Source of the DNA: Planctomycetota bacterium
Lineage (GTDB): Bacteria > Planctomycetota > Phycisphaerae > SM23-33
Length of the DNA stretch: 8,156 nt
Assembly (NCBI GenBank): GCA_021160865.1
Contig: JAGHBS010000096.1
Span: 1 to 8,156, forward strand
Direction of reading: 5' to 3'
Part shown: in pieces, positions 1 through 6,216 of the stretch
Layout: each line of letters starts with the position of its first letter
Position numbering within the stretch: position 1 is the first letter of the stretch
Translations under genes and position numbers: made by a program
Notes under the pieces: generated by a model
The model's input: the letters and a program-made list of their open reading frames with translations, nothing else
The model's database searches: none
What the model was told of the DNA's origin: nothing

Positions 1-677
1 CAGCAGGGATTGCCTATTACTTTTCCCAGAGGGATTTTCAAGGGATCGGTGGTGGAGTGGCGCTGGTTTCTCGCTCCATCGTCAAGCCGCTCGAGAATTT
101 GATGAGGGCAGTAGCTGCCGTTGAGGGACACCCCACTCCCTATAAGTTCATCGGAATGAGCGATGGTGATGATTATGAAATCCGCAGAGGACTTATCGCA
201 AGGGCATTTACAACCCACCATATCGATAATTCTCTTGGATTTTCCCTAATCGACGTAAGGTATAAGCTGAAGGATGAGTTTATAGGTAAAAGCGGTGATG
301 AACTGGTCGAGTTAAAAAAGAGCGGCGTGGAGATAACCCGACGCGTCGAAATCCCTCTGATAACCTACTTAGGTGATACTGCAAAGGCGAATTACTCAGA
401 CTTACCCTTCGTTCGCGATGCGAAGGTGCTATTGGTAGAGTGTACATTTTTCGACCCCGAACATATCTCCCGCGCTCGGGCAGGCAGGCATCTTCATGTA
501 ACGGATTTGCCCGAGGTACTAAAGGAAATGAATAACGAATCAATCGTATTGACGCACGTGACCAGGCGAACAAGTATTGCAGAAGCAAGAAAGTTGCTCA
601 AAAAAACCTTGCCCGCAGACTTGTTTGGTAAGATTACCTTCCTTATGTCCCGCCAGCACATTTCTCCCGAGGGGTAA
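1..677 (+). CDS. MBL-fold metallo-hydrolase, ribonuclease Z-like (5' truncated by window edge)
   Basis: This is the C-terminal part of a metallo-beta-lactamase-fold hydrolase related to ribonuclease Z (COG1234-like). The reading frame is open from base 3 with no stop, so the gene begins outside the window. A GTG at 57 could be read as a start, but the in-frame upstream residues (AGIAYYFSQRDF...) look like normal coding sequence and the N-terminal HxHxDH metal site is absent, so truncation is the better reading. Visible motifs are YLGDT (Asp codon 375-377, the usual bridging metal ligand), an ECTFF strand, RHLHVTDL (about 486-509), which resembles the RNase Z histidine motif, and VLTHVTRR with a His codon at 555-557, the usual last metal ligand. 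Family members process tRNA 3' ends or act on other phosphodiesters; which applies here cannot be decided. It is convergent with htpX, with 21 bases between the stop codons. Confidence 0.8.
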   Translation, partial: AGIAYYFSQRDFQGIGGGVALVSRSIVKPLENLMRAVAAVEGHPTPYKFIGMSDGDDYEIRRGLIARAFTTHHIDNSLGFSLIDVRYKLKDEFIGKSGDELVELKKSGVEITRRVEIPLITYLGDTAKANYSDLPFVRDAKVLLVECTFFDPEHISRARAGRHLHVTDLPEVLKEMNNESIVLTHVTRRTSIAEARKLLKKTLPADLFGKITFLMSRQHISPEG

Positions 678-679
678 GG

Positions 680-700
680 GTGAGCAATTGCTTACTGTTT
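680..700. terminator. possible bidirectional terminator between convergent genes
   Basis: Bases 680-695 (GTGAGCAATTGCTTAC) form a near-perfect palindrome: a six-pair stem containing one G-T pair, with an AATT loop. On the + strand it is followed by TGTTT. It lies in the 21-base gap between the stop codon of the + strand hydrolase (675-677) and that of htpX (699-701), where a shared terminator is expected. The stem is short and the T run is interrupted, so any termination may be weak. Confidence 0.4.
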
Positions 701-1625
701 AAACCGTCAGTGATAACAATCGTTCAATTCGATCCTCAATCGGTGGGTGGGTATCGAACAGCGAGGATCGTTTCTTGGTCTTCTTGAGTGGATGGACGAT
801 GTAAAGATGAGCGGTGGCACGATTGGCGACCTTCAACTCGGTAGGGTCGTTAGCGATTTTTCGCAATGCGTTTGCCAGTCCGTAGGGATTGCGAGTCAGT
901 TCGACGGCAGAGGCATCGGCAAGGTATTCACGCTGCCTGCTCATCGCTAGCTGGATAATTCGAGCAAGGAAAGGTGCAAGAATCGCCAGTACTATCGCAA
1001 TAATCAGCAGGATTAGTTGAAGATACCCACCACCTTCACTATCGCGCCTGCGTCTCGAGCCGGCACCAAACCACAAACTACGGAGGAAAACATCGGCTAA
1101 CATTACCAACACGCCTACCATCACCGCCATCAGCATCGCAAAGAGGATATCGTGATTGCGGATGTGGCTCATCTCGTGAGCCATGACGCCTTGGAGTTCA
1201 TCGCGGTTGAGTTTCTCTCGCAAGCCAGTTGTAATGGCAACGGCTGAATGGGCAGGGTCTCTACCGGTGGCAAAGGCATTAGGGGCAGGTTCGTCAATGA
1301 GGTAAACCTTAGGCATAGGTAAACCGGCAGCGATGGAAAGTTCCTCGACGACATTGAATAGCTGGGGGTCATCTGCCTTTTCGATCGGCTTGGCACGGGA
1401 AATCGCCAGCACCATCGAGGCACCGCCGTAATAACTCAAGAGCGTCAGCAAAAACGCCACTATTGCTGCCCCTGATGCCACGACGATGGAAAACCCCCAG
1501 TCGCCACCCCATATCCATCCAATTAGCAGACCAATTCCAATAAAAATCAACACAAATAGCCCGATTAATAACCAACTATTGCGCTTATTGTGGGCGATCA
1601 GCGTATTGTACGTCTCAATCACCAT
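699..1625 (-). CDS. htpX: HtpX-type membrane zinc metalloprotease (M48B)
   Basis: This is an integral-membrane protease of family M48B that degrades misfolded or damaged membrane proteins at the cytoplasmic face. The 308 residues match the usual HtpX length. Two hydrophobic helices come first (about 18-38 and 44-66). The zinc site HEMSH lies at 150-154, with Glu233 in REYLADA as the likely third ligand. Two further membrane segments lie at about 160-182 and 201-224, and the conserved DTHPP motif is at 291-295. The metal ligands are all present, so it should be active. The ATG at 1625 is only 8 bases after the heparinase stop codon and has no strong Shine-Dalgarno sequence, which suggests translational coupling. 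The second codon is GTG (1622). In the decayed htpX copy near 3820 the ATG aligns with this GTG, so the ancestral start may have been one codon later. Its usual partner lemA lies upstream, separated by the heparinase gene. Confidence 0.94.
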   Translation of the reverse strand: MVIETYNTLIAHNKRNSWLLIGLFVLIFIGIGLLIGWIWGGDWGFSIVVASGAAIVAFLLTLLSYYGGASMVLAISRAKPIEKADDPQLFNVVEELSIAAGLPMPKVYLIDEPAPNAFATGRDPAHSAVAITTGLREKLNRDELQGVMAHEMSHIRNHDILFAMLMAVMVGVLVMLADVFLRSLWFGAGSRRRRDSEGGGYLQLILLIIAIVLAILAPFLARIIQLAMSRQREYLADASAVELTRNPYGLANALRKIANDPTELKVANRATAHLYIVHPLKKTKKRSSLFDTHPPIEDRIERLLSLTV

Positions 1626-1633
1626 GGCTCATT

Positions 1634-3724
1634 TCACTCGACGATCACCTTACCCCGTCCTCTTCCCAGCTCAACCAGGCAGCGGGCTGATACCTCTTGA
1701 CCATTCCAGATTACTCCCCCAAGGCGTTCGGGATTCAAGACGAAAGTATCCTTACCGGCCGGTGTGCGTACTTCGAAGGCTTCAGCACGGAACAGTACGG
1801 TACCTTTTGCCTTGAGTGGTTTGATTGAGATCTTCGGCATCATTCCTTTGAACGGGTATAGCAGCGTGGTGAAACCGACGGTTCCTGTAAACTCGGGGAT
1901 GGGCATCCATCGCCTTGCCCTTAGATAGTACCGGTCCGGCCAGATGCCTTTGACGGTTACTTCATCACCTGCAAAGTCCACGCCAGTTTCTAATCGACGC
2001 AGATTCTCTTCCCGTGCAAATGCCAAAGCAATTGCCGGTGAGCCCTTCGTGCGTACCACGCCAGGTCCGACCACTGTGAATGGAAACGGTGAGTGCCAAT
2101 TCTGCGTCAGGGCAAAACCGGCTGGTTCCGGACTGGCAAGTCGCCGTACTGAATCGAAAACAAGTGCATAACCCGGATCCTTGACAAAAACCACCGTTCG
2201 TCGAACCAGGGCGTTGATGCTTTCGCTGCTGAGAGAGTAGTGCTTGTAGGCGGTATGGTAAGCTGAAAAATAATCGATCTCTGGACTCGAATGCCACTGT
2301 ATCCCCCGGCCACAGACATCCTGGGCATCGTCAAATCGTAATGGTCCAGGTCGTCTTGCGTCTTGCCTATCTATCCTCATTGATCCAACGAAGTGTTGCC
2401 CATCTATTGTAACAACGTTGTGACAAGCAGGTGTTCGCAAGAGGGTATCAAGTGGATTGTCGTAGCTATCGAACCTTCCGCATTCTTCCAGCAAGGGTTT
2501 GCCCATGGCCCAGAAGTTCAGGTTAAGCGTGTCCATGTGCGAGTGCCAACCGGCAAACTTTCCAAAAGTGATGTTCAAATAGGCACTGTTTGCTTTATCA
2601 CCGTTTCGCATGATAGCAAAACCCGAGGGCTTGAGTAGATAGGACTTGCTTCGATCCACCCCCAGATTTCTACCAGTACCTTTAGGGAAGTATCGAAGTG
2701 CGGTATCAATGATTTTATTACCAGATCCGATTCTGTCGTCGCCGTAAGCAGGTTTGAGTTCATCGGGTCCGAGTGTCTTGGCGAACCAACGGAAAGCATT
2801 GCGAATTTTCCGTAGGAAATAGTCTTGGTCTTTCCCCAGTCCGCCTCGACAAAGCGCCATATCATAAGCGTCGCAGATTCCCTTGATACTCATGAAGCCA
2901 TAGCCCCATGCCCTTTCAGAATGCCCACCGTCGGAGAAAAAGTCTTTCTCGAGATGTTCCTTGAGATATCGAAGTGCGGTCTTTTCCCATGTCTTTGCTT
3001 CGGAAAACTCCGGAAACACCCTCGCCAGTCGAAATAGTCCGGAGCAACCGACAATCTGCCAGTTTCCGTCGCGATAAGACTTCTGACATTGCTTCAACGA
3101 CCGCGCAAAGCCCAGAAAAAGTTTGACGAATGCTTCGATCGTTCGGGCAGGAATATCCCCATCATTAATCAACGCCAAATACAGCGGTAAGAGAATCTTG
3201 CTTTTATTCCACGCTCCCAATTCGTAATAAACCATTCGTTGGGGGTACACAGAGTTTCGGGCAGCATAATATGACTCGATGATGTCAACCAGACGGTTTC
3301 TAAAGCGTCTCTCCCTCCGCTTGATGAACCGGCGGATAGCAGGTGTCAACCAATGCAGGCTATGCAAGCCATATTTACCTATCTCACCGTAGGCATCCGT
3401 GTTCCAGTCAATCTCTGATTTGAAATGCACGGATCGGTTCTGGTAGCCGAAGATCTTGAGTTTCAACACGTCTTCGGCCTTCTGGTATGGATGAGGTGGT
3501 TCGGTCAGGATTCGCTTGCGCTCGAAGTCCCAGACGTCCTGAAGGGCGATGCGGTGATATTCGGCCAGTGCCTTATAAGCAGCGTCTTTCCTGCCCGTCC
3601 TGCCAAGATGGACCGCCCTGGTTAGATATTCAATCCCTTCACCATTGGGAAGCACGCGCACGTGCGACCAGAAATCCTTCTCGGAGATATTGCATATCCT
3701 GTCAGGATATTCTTTGCTCTTCAT
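1634..3724 (-). CDS. heparinase II/III-family protein (putative polysaccharide lyase)
   Basis: This 696-residue protein resembles the heparinase II/III superfamily, which cleaves uronic-acid-containing polysaccharides by beta-elimination. The N-terminal half (roughly 85-350) is helix-rich like the alpha/alpha toroid of the family, with GNWQIVGCSGLFRLA at 220-234 and DGGHSERAWGYGFMS at 265-279, which contain Asn, Glu and Tyr residues at places typical of the active-site cleft. The C-terminal half (about 360-690) looks like the beta-sandwich part. It includes the family hallmark WHSHMDTLNL (393-402), followed by GKPLLEECGR and CHNVVTIDG (434-442). No signal peptide is visible: the N-terminus MKSKEYPDRICNISEKDF is polar and charged, which is unusual for a secreted lyase and suggests a cytoplasmic enzyme or a wrong start. 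The substrate cannot be inferred. The gene lies between lemA and htpX; its start is 16 bases past the stop codon of an htpX remnant and its stop is 8 bases before htpX. Confidence 0.82.
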   Translation of the reverse strand: MKSKEYPDRICNISEKDFWSHVRVLPNGEGIEYLTRAVHLGRTGRKDAAYKALAEYHRIALQDVWDFERKRILTEPPHPYQKAEDVLKLKIFGYQNRSVHFKSEIDWNTDAYGEIGKYGLHSLHWLTPAIRRFIKRRERRFRNRLVDIIESYYAARNSVYPQRMVYYELGAWNKSKILLPLYLALINDGDIPARTIEAFVKLFLGFARSLKQCQKSYRDGNWQIVGCSGLFRLARVFPEFSEAKTWEKTALRYLKEHLEKDFFSDGGHSERAWGYGFMSIKGICDAYDMALCRGGLGKDQDYFLRKIRNAFRWFAKTLGPDELKPAYGDDRIGSGNKIIDTALRYFPKGTGRNLGVDRSKSYLLKPSGFAIMRNGDKANSAYLNITFGKFAGWHSHMDTLNLNFWAMGKPLLEECGRFDSYDNPLDTLLRTPACHNVVTIDGQHFVGSMRIDRQDARRPGPLRFDDAQDVCGRGIQWHSSPEIDYFSAYHTAYKHYSLSSESINALVRRTVVFVKDPGYALVFDSVRRLASPEPAGFALTQNWHSPFPFTVVGPGVVRTKGSPAIALAFAREENLRRLETGVDFAGDEVTVKGIWPDRYYLRARRWMPIPEFTGTVGFTTLLYPFKGMMPKISIKPLKAKGTVLFRAEAFEVRTPAGKDTFVLNPERLGGVIWNGQEVSARCLVELGRGRGKVIVE

Positions 3725-3739
3725 TGGTAAAGAGTTCTT

Positions 3740-3822
3740 TCAAGTGATGAAAAAAACCAATGTGAACAACCCAATCAGCAACCAGCTATTATAGGCAATC
3801 AACACTGGTACGCCTCAATCAT
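3740..3822 (-). pseudogene. decayed 5' fragment of an htpX homologue
   Basis: Read on the - strand from the ATG at 3822, the sequence gives MIEAYQ, then a stop after one more codon. Shifting frame by one base at about 3802 continues as LIAYNSWLLIGLF and ends at a TGA at 3740-3742. The intact HtpX begins (M)VIETYNTLIAHNKR and then NSWLLIGLF, so this is clearly a copy of the first 25 or so codons, with a one-base deletion and a nine-base in-frame deletion (the NKR codons). In DNA, 3752-3822 aligns with about 1542-1622. I count roughly 50 matches in 70 aligned positions by eye, and nearly all mismatches are transitions. The similarity starts at the start codon and fades after about 25 codons. 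If the one-base deletion were a sequencing error, the product would be a hydrophobic peptide of about 27 residues, so a small membrane protein is the main alternative. Confidence 0.8.
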
Positions 3823-3827
3823 CCTTG

Positions 3828-3854
3828 CGGTATCCCGCTATGATATAAATTATA
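3828..3854 (-). promoter_or_regulatory. weak candidate -10 and small hairpin after lemA
   Basis: A TATAAT hexamer on the - strand (3849-3854) lies just after the lemA stop codon, in an AT-rich stretch. It is followed by a small GCGG-GATA-CCGC hairpin (3828-3839). No -35-like hexamer stands at the proper distance. It could be a secondary promoter for the heparinase and htpX genes or simply AT-rich spacer left by the rearrangement. Confidence 0.2.
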
Positions 3855-3863
3855 ATGTTTTGA

Positions 3864-4457
3864 TTATGATCCCTTCTCACCAGCGGCTTCCTGCGAGGTT
3901 CTGAAGGATACCCTTGGGGCTTCTCTTTGAGCAGTTTCTTCCAATTCGAAGTAGTCGCGCAGCTTGAAGCCGAACATGCCGGCTACGATGTTGCTTGGGA
4001 ACTTCTGGCAAGCTGTGTTGTACAGGGCAACGTTATCATTGTAATTCTGCCTGGCAAAGGCGATTTTGTTTTCCGTACTGGTTAGTTCTTCCTGCAGCTG
4101 CATGAAGTTTTCATTGGCCTTGAGGTTGGGGTAGGCCTCACTCAGGGCAAATAATTGTCTCAAGGCAGCAGTGAGCATGTTTTCAGCCCTTGCTTGGCCG
4201 GCGACATCTTCGGGTGGGACGTTAATAGCGGTCTGGCGTGCCTTGATGACGTTTTCAAGGGTTTCCCGCTCGTGAGCAGCATAGCCCTTGACCGTCTCGA
4301 TAAGATTGGGAATCAGGTCGTATCGACGCTTGAGCTGCACGTCAATCTGACTCCAGGCTTCCCTGCAACGAACCCGCTTCTGCACAAGCGAGTTGTATAT
4401 CCCAATAAATACCAGAGCAATCAAAACGACAATTCCAATAATAATCCAGATAGTCAT
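3864..4457 (-). CDS. lemA: LemA family membrane protein
   Basis: The product is a 197-residue LemA-family protein, a normal length. A single N-terminal membrane helix (about 3-21, WIIIGIVVLIALVFIGIYN) is followed by the conserved helical segment REAWSQIDVQLKRRYDLIPN at 32-51 and IETVKGYAAHE at 53-63, which are hallmarks of the family. The remainder is predicted long helices, ending with a polar tail. Biochemical function is poorly established. Genes of this family commonly neighbour htpX-type proteases, and a role in membrane protein turnover or stress is inferred from that. The start is supported by an AAGGGA Shine-Dalgarno sequence at a spacing of 7 bases and by a plausible promoter about 70 bases upstream. 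It is the first gene of its transcription unit; htpX follows only after an htpX remnant and a heparinase gene. Confidence 0.93.
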   Translation of the reverse strand: MTIWIIIGIVVLIALVFIGIYNSLVQKRVRCREAWSQIDVQLKRRYDLIPNLIETVKGYAAHERETLENVIKARQTAINVPPEDVAGQARAENMLTAALRQLFALSEAYPNLKANENFMQLQEELTSTENKIAFARQNYNDNVALYNTACQKFPSNIVAGMFGFKLRDYFELEETAQREAPRVSFRTSQEAAGEKGS

Positions 4458-4464
4458 ACCCTTT

Positions 4465-4470
4465 TCCCTT
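4465..4470 (-). promoter_or_regulatory. ribosome binding site of lemA
   Basis: AAGGGA on the - strand, 7 bases before the ATG of lemA, is the clearest Shine-Dalgarno sequence in the window. Most other genes here have weak ones. It fixes the lemA start. Confidence 0.6.
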
Positions 4471-4528
4471 CAAAAATATGCCAAAGGACTAATTCTCAAT
4501 AACTGATAGGACAATTTTCATTATTGTA

Positions 4529-4557
4529 ATTATATTATCGGCTGCAATGATGGGAAA
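4529..4557 (-). promoter_or_regulatory. predicted promoter of lemA
   Basis: A perfect TATAAT (-10) occupies 4529-4534 on the - strand, with an alternative GATAAT at 4534-4539. A weak -35 candidate, TTTCCC (4552-4557, 3 of 6 matches), lies 17 bases upstream. The -10 is 71 bases before the lemA start codon. The gap between the hydrolase stop codon at 4630 and lemA is 172 bases, the largest in the window, which suits a separate transcription unit. Confidence 0.45.
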
Positions 4558-4569
4558 GCGTCGCCGATA
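4536..4569. promoter_or_regulatory. inverted repeat straddling the lemA promoter, possible operator
   Basis: The seven-base arms TATCGGC (4536-4542) and GCCGATA (4563-4569) are perfect inverted copies separated by 20 bases. One arm falls in the spacer of the predicted lemA promoter next to the -10, and the other lies just upstream of the -35 candidate. This placement would let a dimeric repressor block RNA polymerase. No protein is identified, and a chance repeat of this size is possible. Confidence 0.3.
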
Positions 4570-4596
4570 TTTTCAAGGTGTTGAAAACAATTTCAA
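4570..4596. repeat. overlapping AT-rich inverted repeats
   Basis: TTTTCAA (4570-4576), TTGAAAA (4581-4587) and TTTCAA (4591-4596) form two mutually exclusive hairpins sharing the central arm, each with a four-base loop. They lie downstream of the PhnP-like hydrolase gene and upstream of lemA. There is no T run on the - strand after the stem, so this is not a clear intrinsic terminator, but it may stabilise or end the purine transcript. Confidence 0.3.
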
Positions 4597-4629
4597 TCAT
4601 TTGCAATACGCGGGAAACTCCTCGCCGGT

Positions 4630-5412
4630 TCATACTTCCAGTACCAATCCGTCGTATGCAAGGCGGACGTTTTCAGGCAGGGTTTGCTCGGTGGCATGGT
4701 GGGGCAAATGATGAGAAATATGGGTCAAAAATGTACGCCTGGGTTTCAATTGTGAAATTGCCTCTAATGCCTCTGATAGACTGAAGTGGGCAGGATGAGG
4801 TTCATGACGCAATGCCCCAATGACAAGGACGTCCAAACCTTCCAGCAATGCTAATGACTTCTCCGGGATACCCGAGCAATCCGTACAGTATGCAAAGTTC
4901 CCAATGCGAAAGCCGAGGATTTCATCCACACCGTGCATCAATGGTACGGGGATTATTTCTGTATCGAAGATTTTTAGTGATGGGGCATCGATAACATTGA
5001 ATTGTAGCGACGGACGGTACATCGCCGCCTGCTCATAGGGTACTTCTGCGTAGCCGAAGCATTGACGCAGGGTTTTAATTGTCCTTTCACTTCCATAGCA
5101 AGAGATGGTCGCTCCGATTAAATCGTTGAACCGGCGCAAATCATCGAGCCCGACGATATGATCGGCATGGGCGTGGGTGAATAATACCGCATCAACACGG
5201 CTGATTTTGTTTTCAATAACTGCAAGTCGAAGTTCGGGTGGAGTGTCTATCAATATGACTTTCCCTGTGTTTATTTGCAGGGCTATCGAGGCTCGATAGC
5301 GTCTATCACGTGGATCGGTACTACGACAGACCGCACAATCACAGCCAATCATCGGAATCCCATGGGATGTGCCCGTGCCGAGAAACGTGATTTTCATCGT
5401 GGAGCGCTTCAT
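4630..5412 (-). CDS. PhnP-like MBL-fold metallo-hydrolase
   Basis: The product is a 260-residue metallo-beta-lactamase-fold phosphodiesterase-like protein of the PhnP type (COG1235). It starts with MKITFLGTGTSHGIP and has a C-x-C-x2-C cluster at residues 24, 26 and 29 (GCDCAVC), the structural zinc site seen in PhnP. The catalytic metal motif HAHADH is at 80-85, followed by VPLMHG, YCTDCSG and LTHISHH, which supply the remaining His and Asp ligands. All ligands are present. The frame is open further upstream to 5562, but that part overlaps purQ and carries no family sequence. The ATG at 5412 overlaps the purQ stop codon as ATGA and follows an AGAGAG sequence; the ATG at 5397 is the alternative. 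No phn genes accompany it, so a role in phosphonate breakdown is not supported. Its substrate is unknown, but coupling to purQ suggests expression with purine synthesis. Confidence 0.85.
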   Translation of the reverse strand: MKRSTMKITFLGTGTSHGIPMIGCDCAVCRSTDPRDRRYRASIALQINTGKVILIDTPPELRLAVIENKISRVDAVLFTHAHADHIVGLDDLRRFNDLIGATISCYGSERTIKTLRQCFGYAEVPYEQAAMYRPSLQFNVIDAPSLKIFDTEIIPVPLMHGVDEILGFRIGNFAYCTDCSGIPEKSLALLEGLDVLVIGALRHEPHPAHFSLSEALEAISQLKPRRTFLTHISHHLPHHATEQTLPENVRLAYDGLVLEV

Positions 5413-6164
5413 ATCTCTCTGACATAGTTGAAGGCATTTTTGAAGATTTCCAGTCCGTCTGCCTTTTTGGGCATTGAGCGCGTCCAGGTGGGGTGGTGCG
5501 TCGGATGGACGAAACGTTCGGGATGAGGCATTAGTCCGAAGATCCGCCCGGTTGGGTCGCAAATACCGGCAATATCGTCCACGCTACCGTTGGGATTGTC
5601 TCCATCGTATCGAATAGCAACCTGTCCATTCGCGCGGATTTTTTCAAGGACATCGTCATCTCGGATAGTGAAACTTCCCTCGCCATGTGCAACTGGCAGT
5701 GTAAACCTTTCACCTTTTTTGACGAAGACACATTTATCACTATCAACCCGCAGGGGTACCCATCTATCGACAAATCGGCCGCTGTCGTTCCACGCCAACG
5801 TCGCATCGCGATTGGCAGCGGTTATGTCAACCTCCCCCCATGGCAGCAAGCCGCTCTTTAGCAGAACTTGAAAGCCGTTGCACACTCCCAAAATCAACTT
5901 GCCCTTTTCCACGAACCGATTTATCGGCTCAGCAAGATGGTGGATTATCTGGTTAGCCAGTATCTTTCCTGCTGATACATCGTCGCCGTAGCTAAACCCG
6001 CCGGGAATCATCAAGAGTTGATAATCAGCCAGGATTGCAGGATTTTCCATCACGCGAAAGATATGAATGCGCTCGGCATCAAAGCCTGCCAGTTCCAGGG
6101 CGTATTGTGATTCCCTGTCGCAATTCGTCCCTGCTGCTCGCAATACTATCGCCTTGGGTTTCAT
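5409..6164 (-). CDS. purQ: phosphoribosylformylglycinamidine synthase subunit PurQ (glutaminase)
   Basis: PurQ is the glutamine amidotransferase subunit of FGAM synthase. It hydrolyses glutamine and passes ammonia to PurL, which converts FGAR to FGAM with ATP in cytoplasmic purine synthesis. The 251-residue protein is a complete class I amidotransferase: it begins AIVLRAAGTNCDRE, has IPGGFSYGDDVSAG at 53-66, the nucleophile Cys95 in GVCNGFQVL, and His214 and Glu216 in GLMPHPER. It is slightly longer than the roughly 225-residue PurQ of Bacillus, as in many long-type PurQ proteins. It starts 52 bases after the purL stop codon, with only a weak Shine-Dalgarno (GAAAAG), and its TGA overlaps the start codon of the downstream hydrolase. 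PurL and PurQ form the enzyme complex together, so co-transcription is expected. Confidence 0.96.
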   Translation of the reverse strand: MKPKAIVLRAAGTNCDRESQYALELAGFDAERIHIFRVMENPAILADYQLLMIPGGFSYGDDVSAGKILANQIIHHLAEPINRFVEKGKLILGVCNGFQVLLKSGLLPWGEVDITAANRDATLAWNDSGRFVDRWVPLRVDSDKCVFVKKGERFTLPVAHGEGSFTIRDDDVLEKIRANGQVAIRYDGDNPNGSVDDIAGICDPTGRIFGLMPHPERFVHPTHHPTWTRSMPKKADGLEIFKNAFNYVREI

Positions 6165-6209
6165 GGCTTTTCGTATCTGCTATCGCAATTATCGGACTGA
6201 ACGAAAACC
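6165..6209 (-). promoter_or_regulatory. purL-purQ spacer with a possible RNA stem before purQ
   Basis: In the 52-base spacer, the transcript segment GGTTTTCG (6202-6209) can pair with CGAAAAGCC (6165-6173), with one bulged base. The second arm ends directly at the purQ ATG and includes its weak ribosome-binding region. The 28-base loop makes it uncertain whether it forms. Confidence 0.2.
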
Positions 6210-6216
6210 TCTCGAT

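Noticed and set aside
57..59. GTG as the true start of the left-edge hydrolase
   Set aside because: The frame stays open to the window edge with plausible residues, and the N-terminal metal-binding half is missing, so the gene is cut.
280..588. 102-residue open frame on the - strand
   Set aside because: It is antisense to the ribonuclease Z-like gene, whose protein motifs are clear; no independent support.
1486..1815. 109-residue open frame on the + strand
   Set aside because: It runs antisense across the htpX start and the lyase end and has no coherent protein features.
1542..3822. Classical transposon or insertion sequence explaining the repeats around the lyase gene
   Set aside because: No transposase, terminal inverted repeats or short exact target duplication are visible; the flanking repeats are diverged htpX coding sequence.
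5413..5562. N-terminal extension of the PhnP-like hydrolase to an upstream ATG
   Set aside because: The added residues overlap purQ coding sequence and have no family similarity; the ATGA overlap at 5412 and the MKITFLGTG fold start explain the gene.
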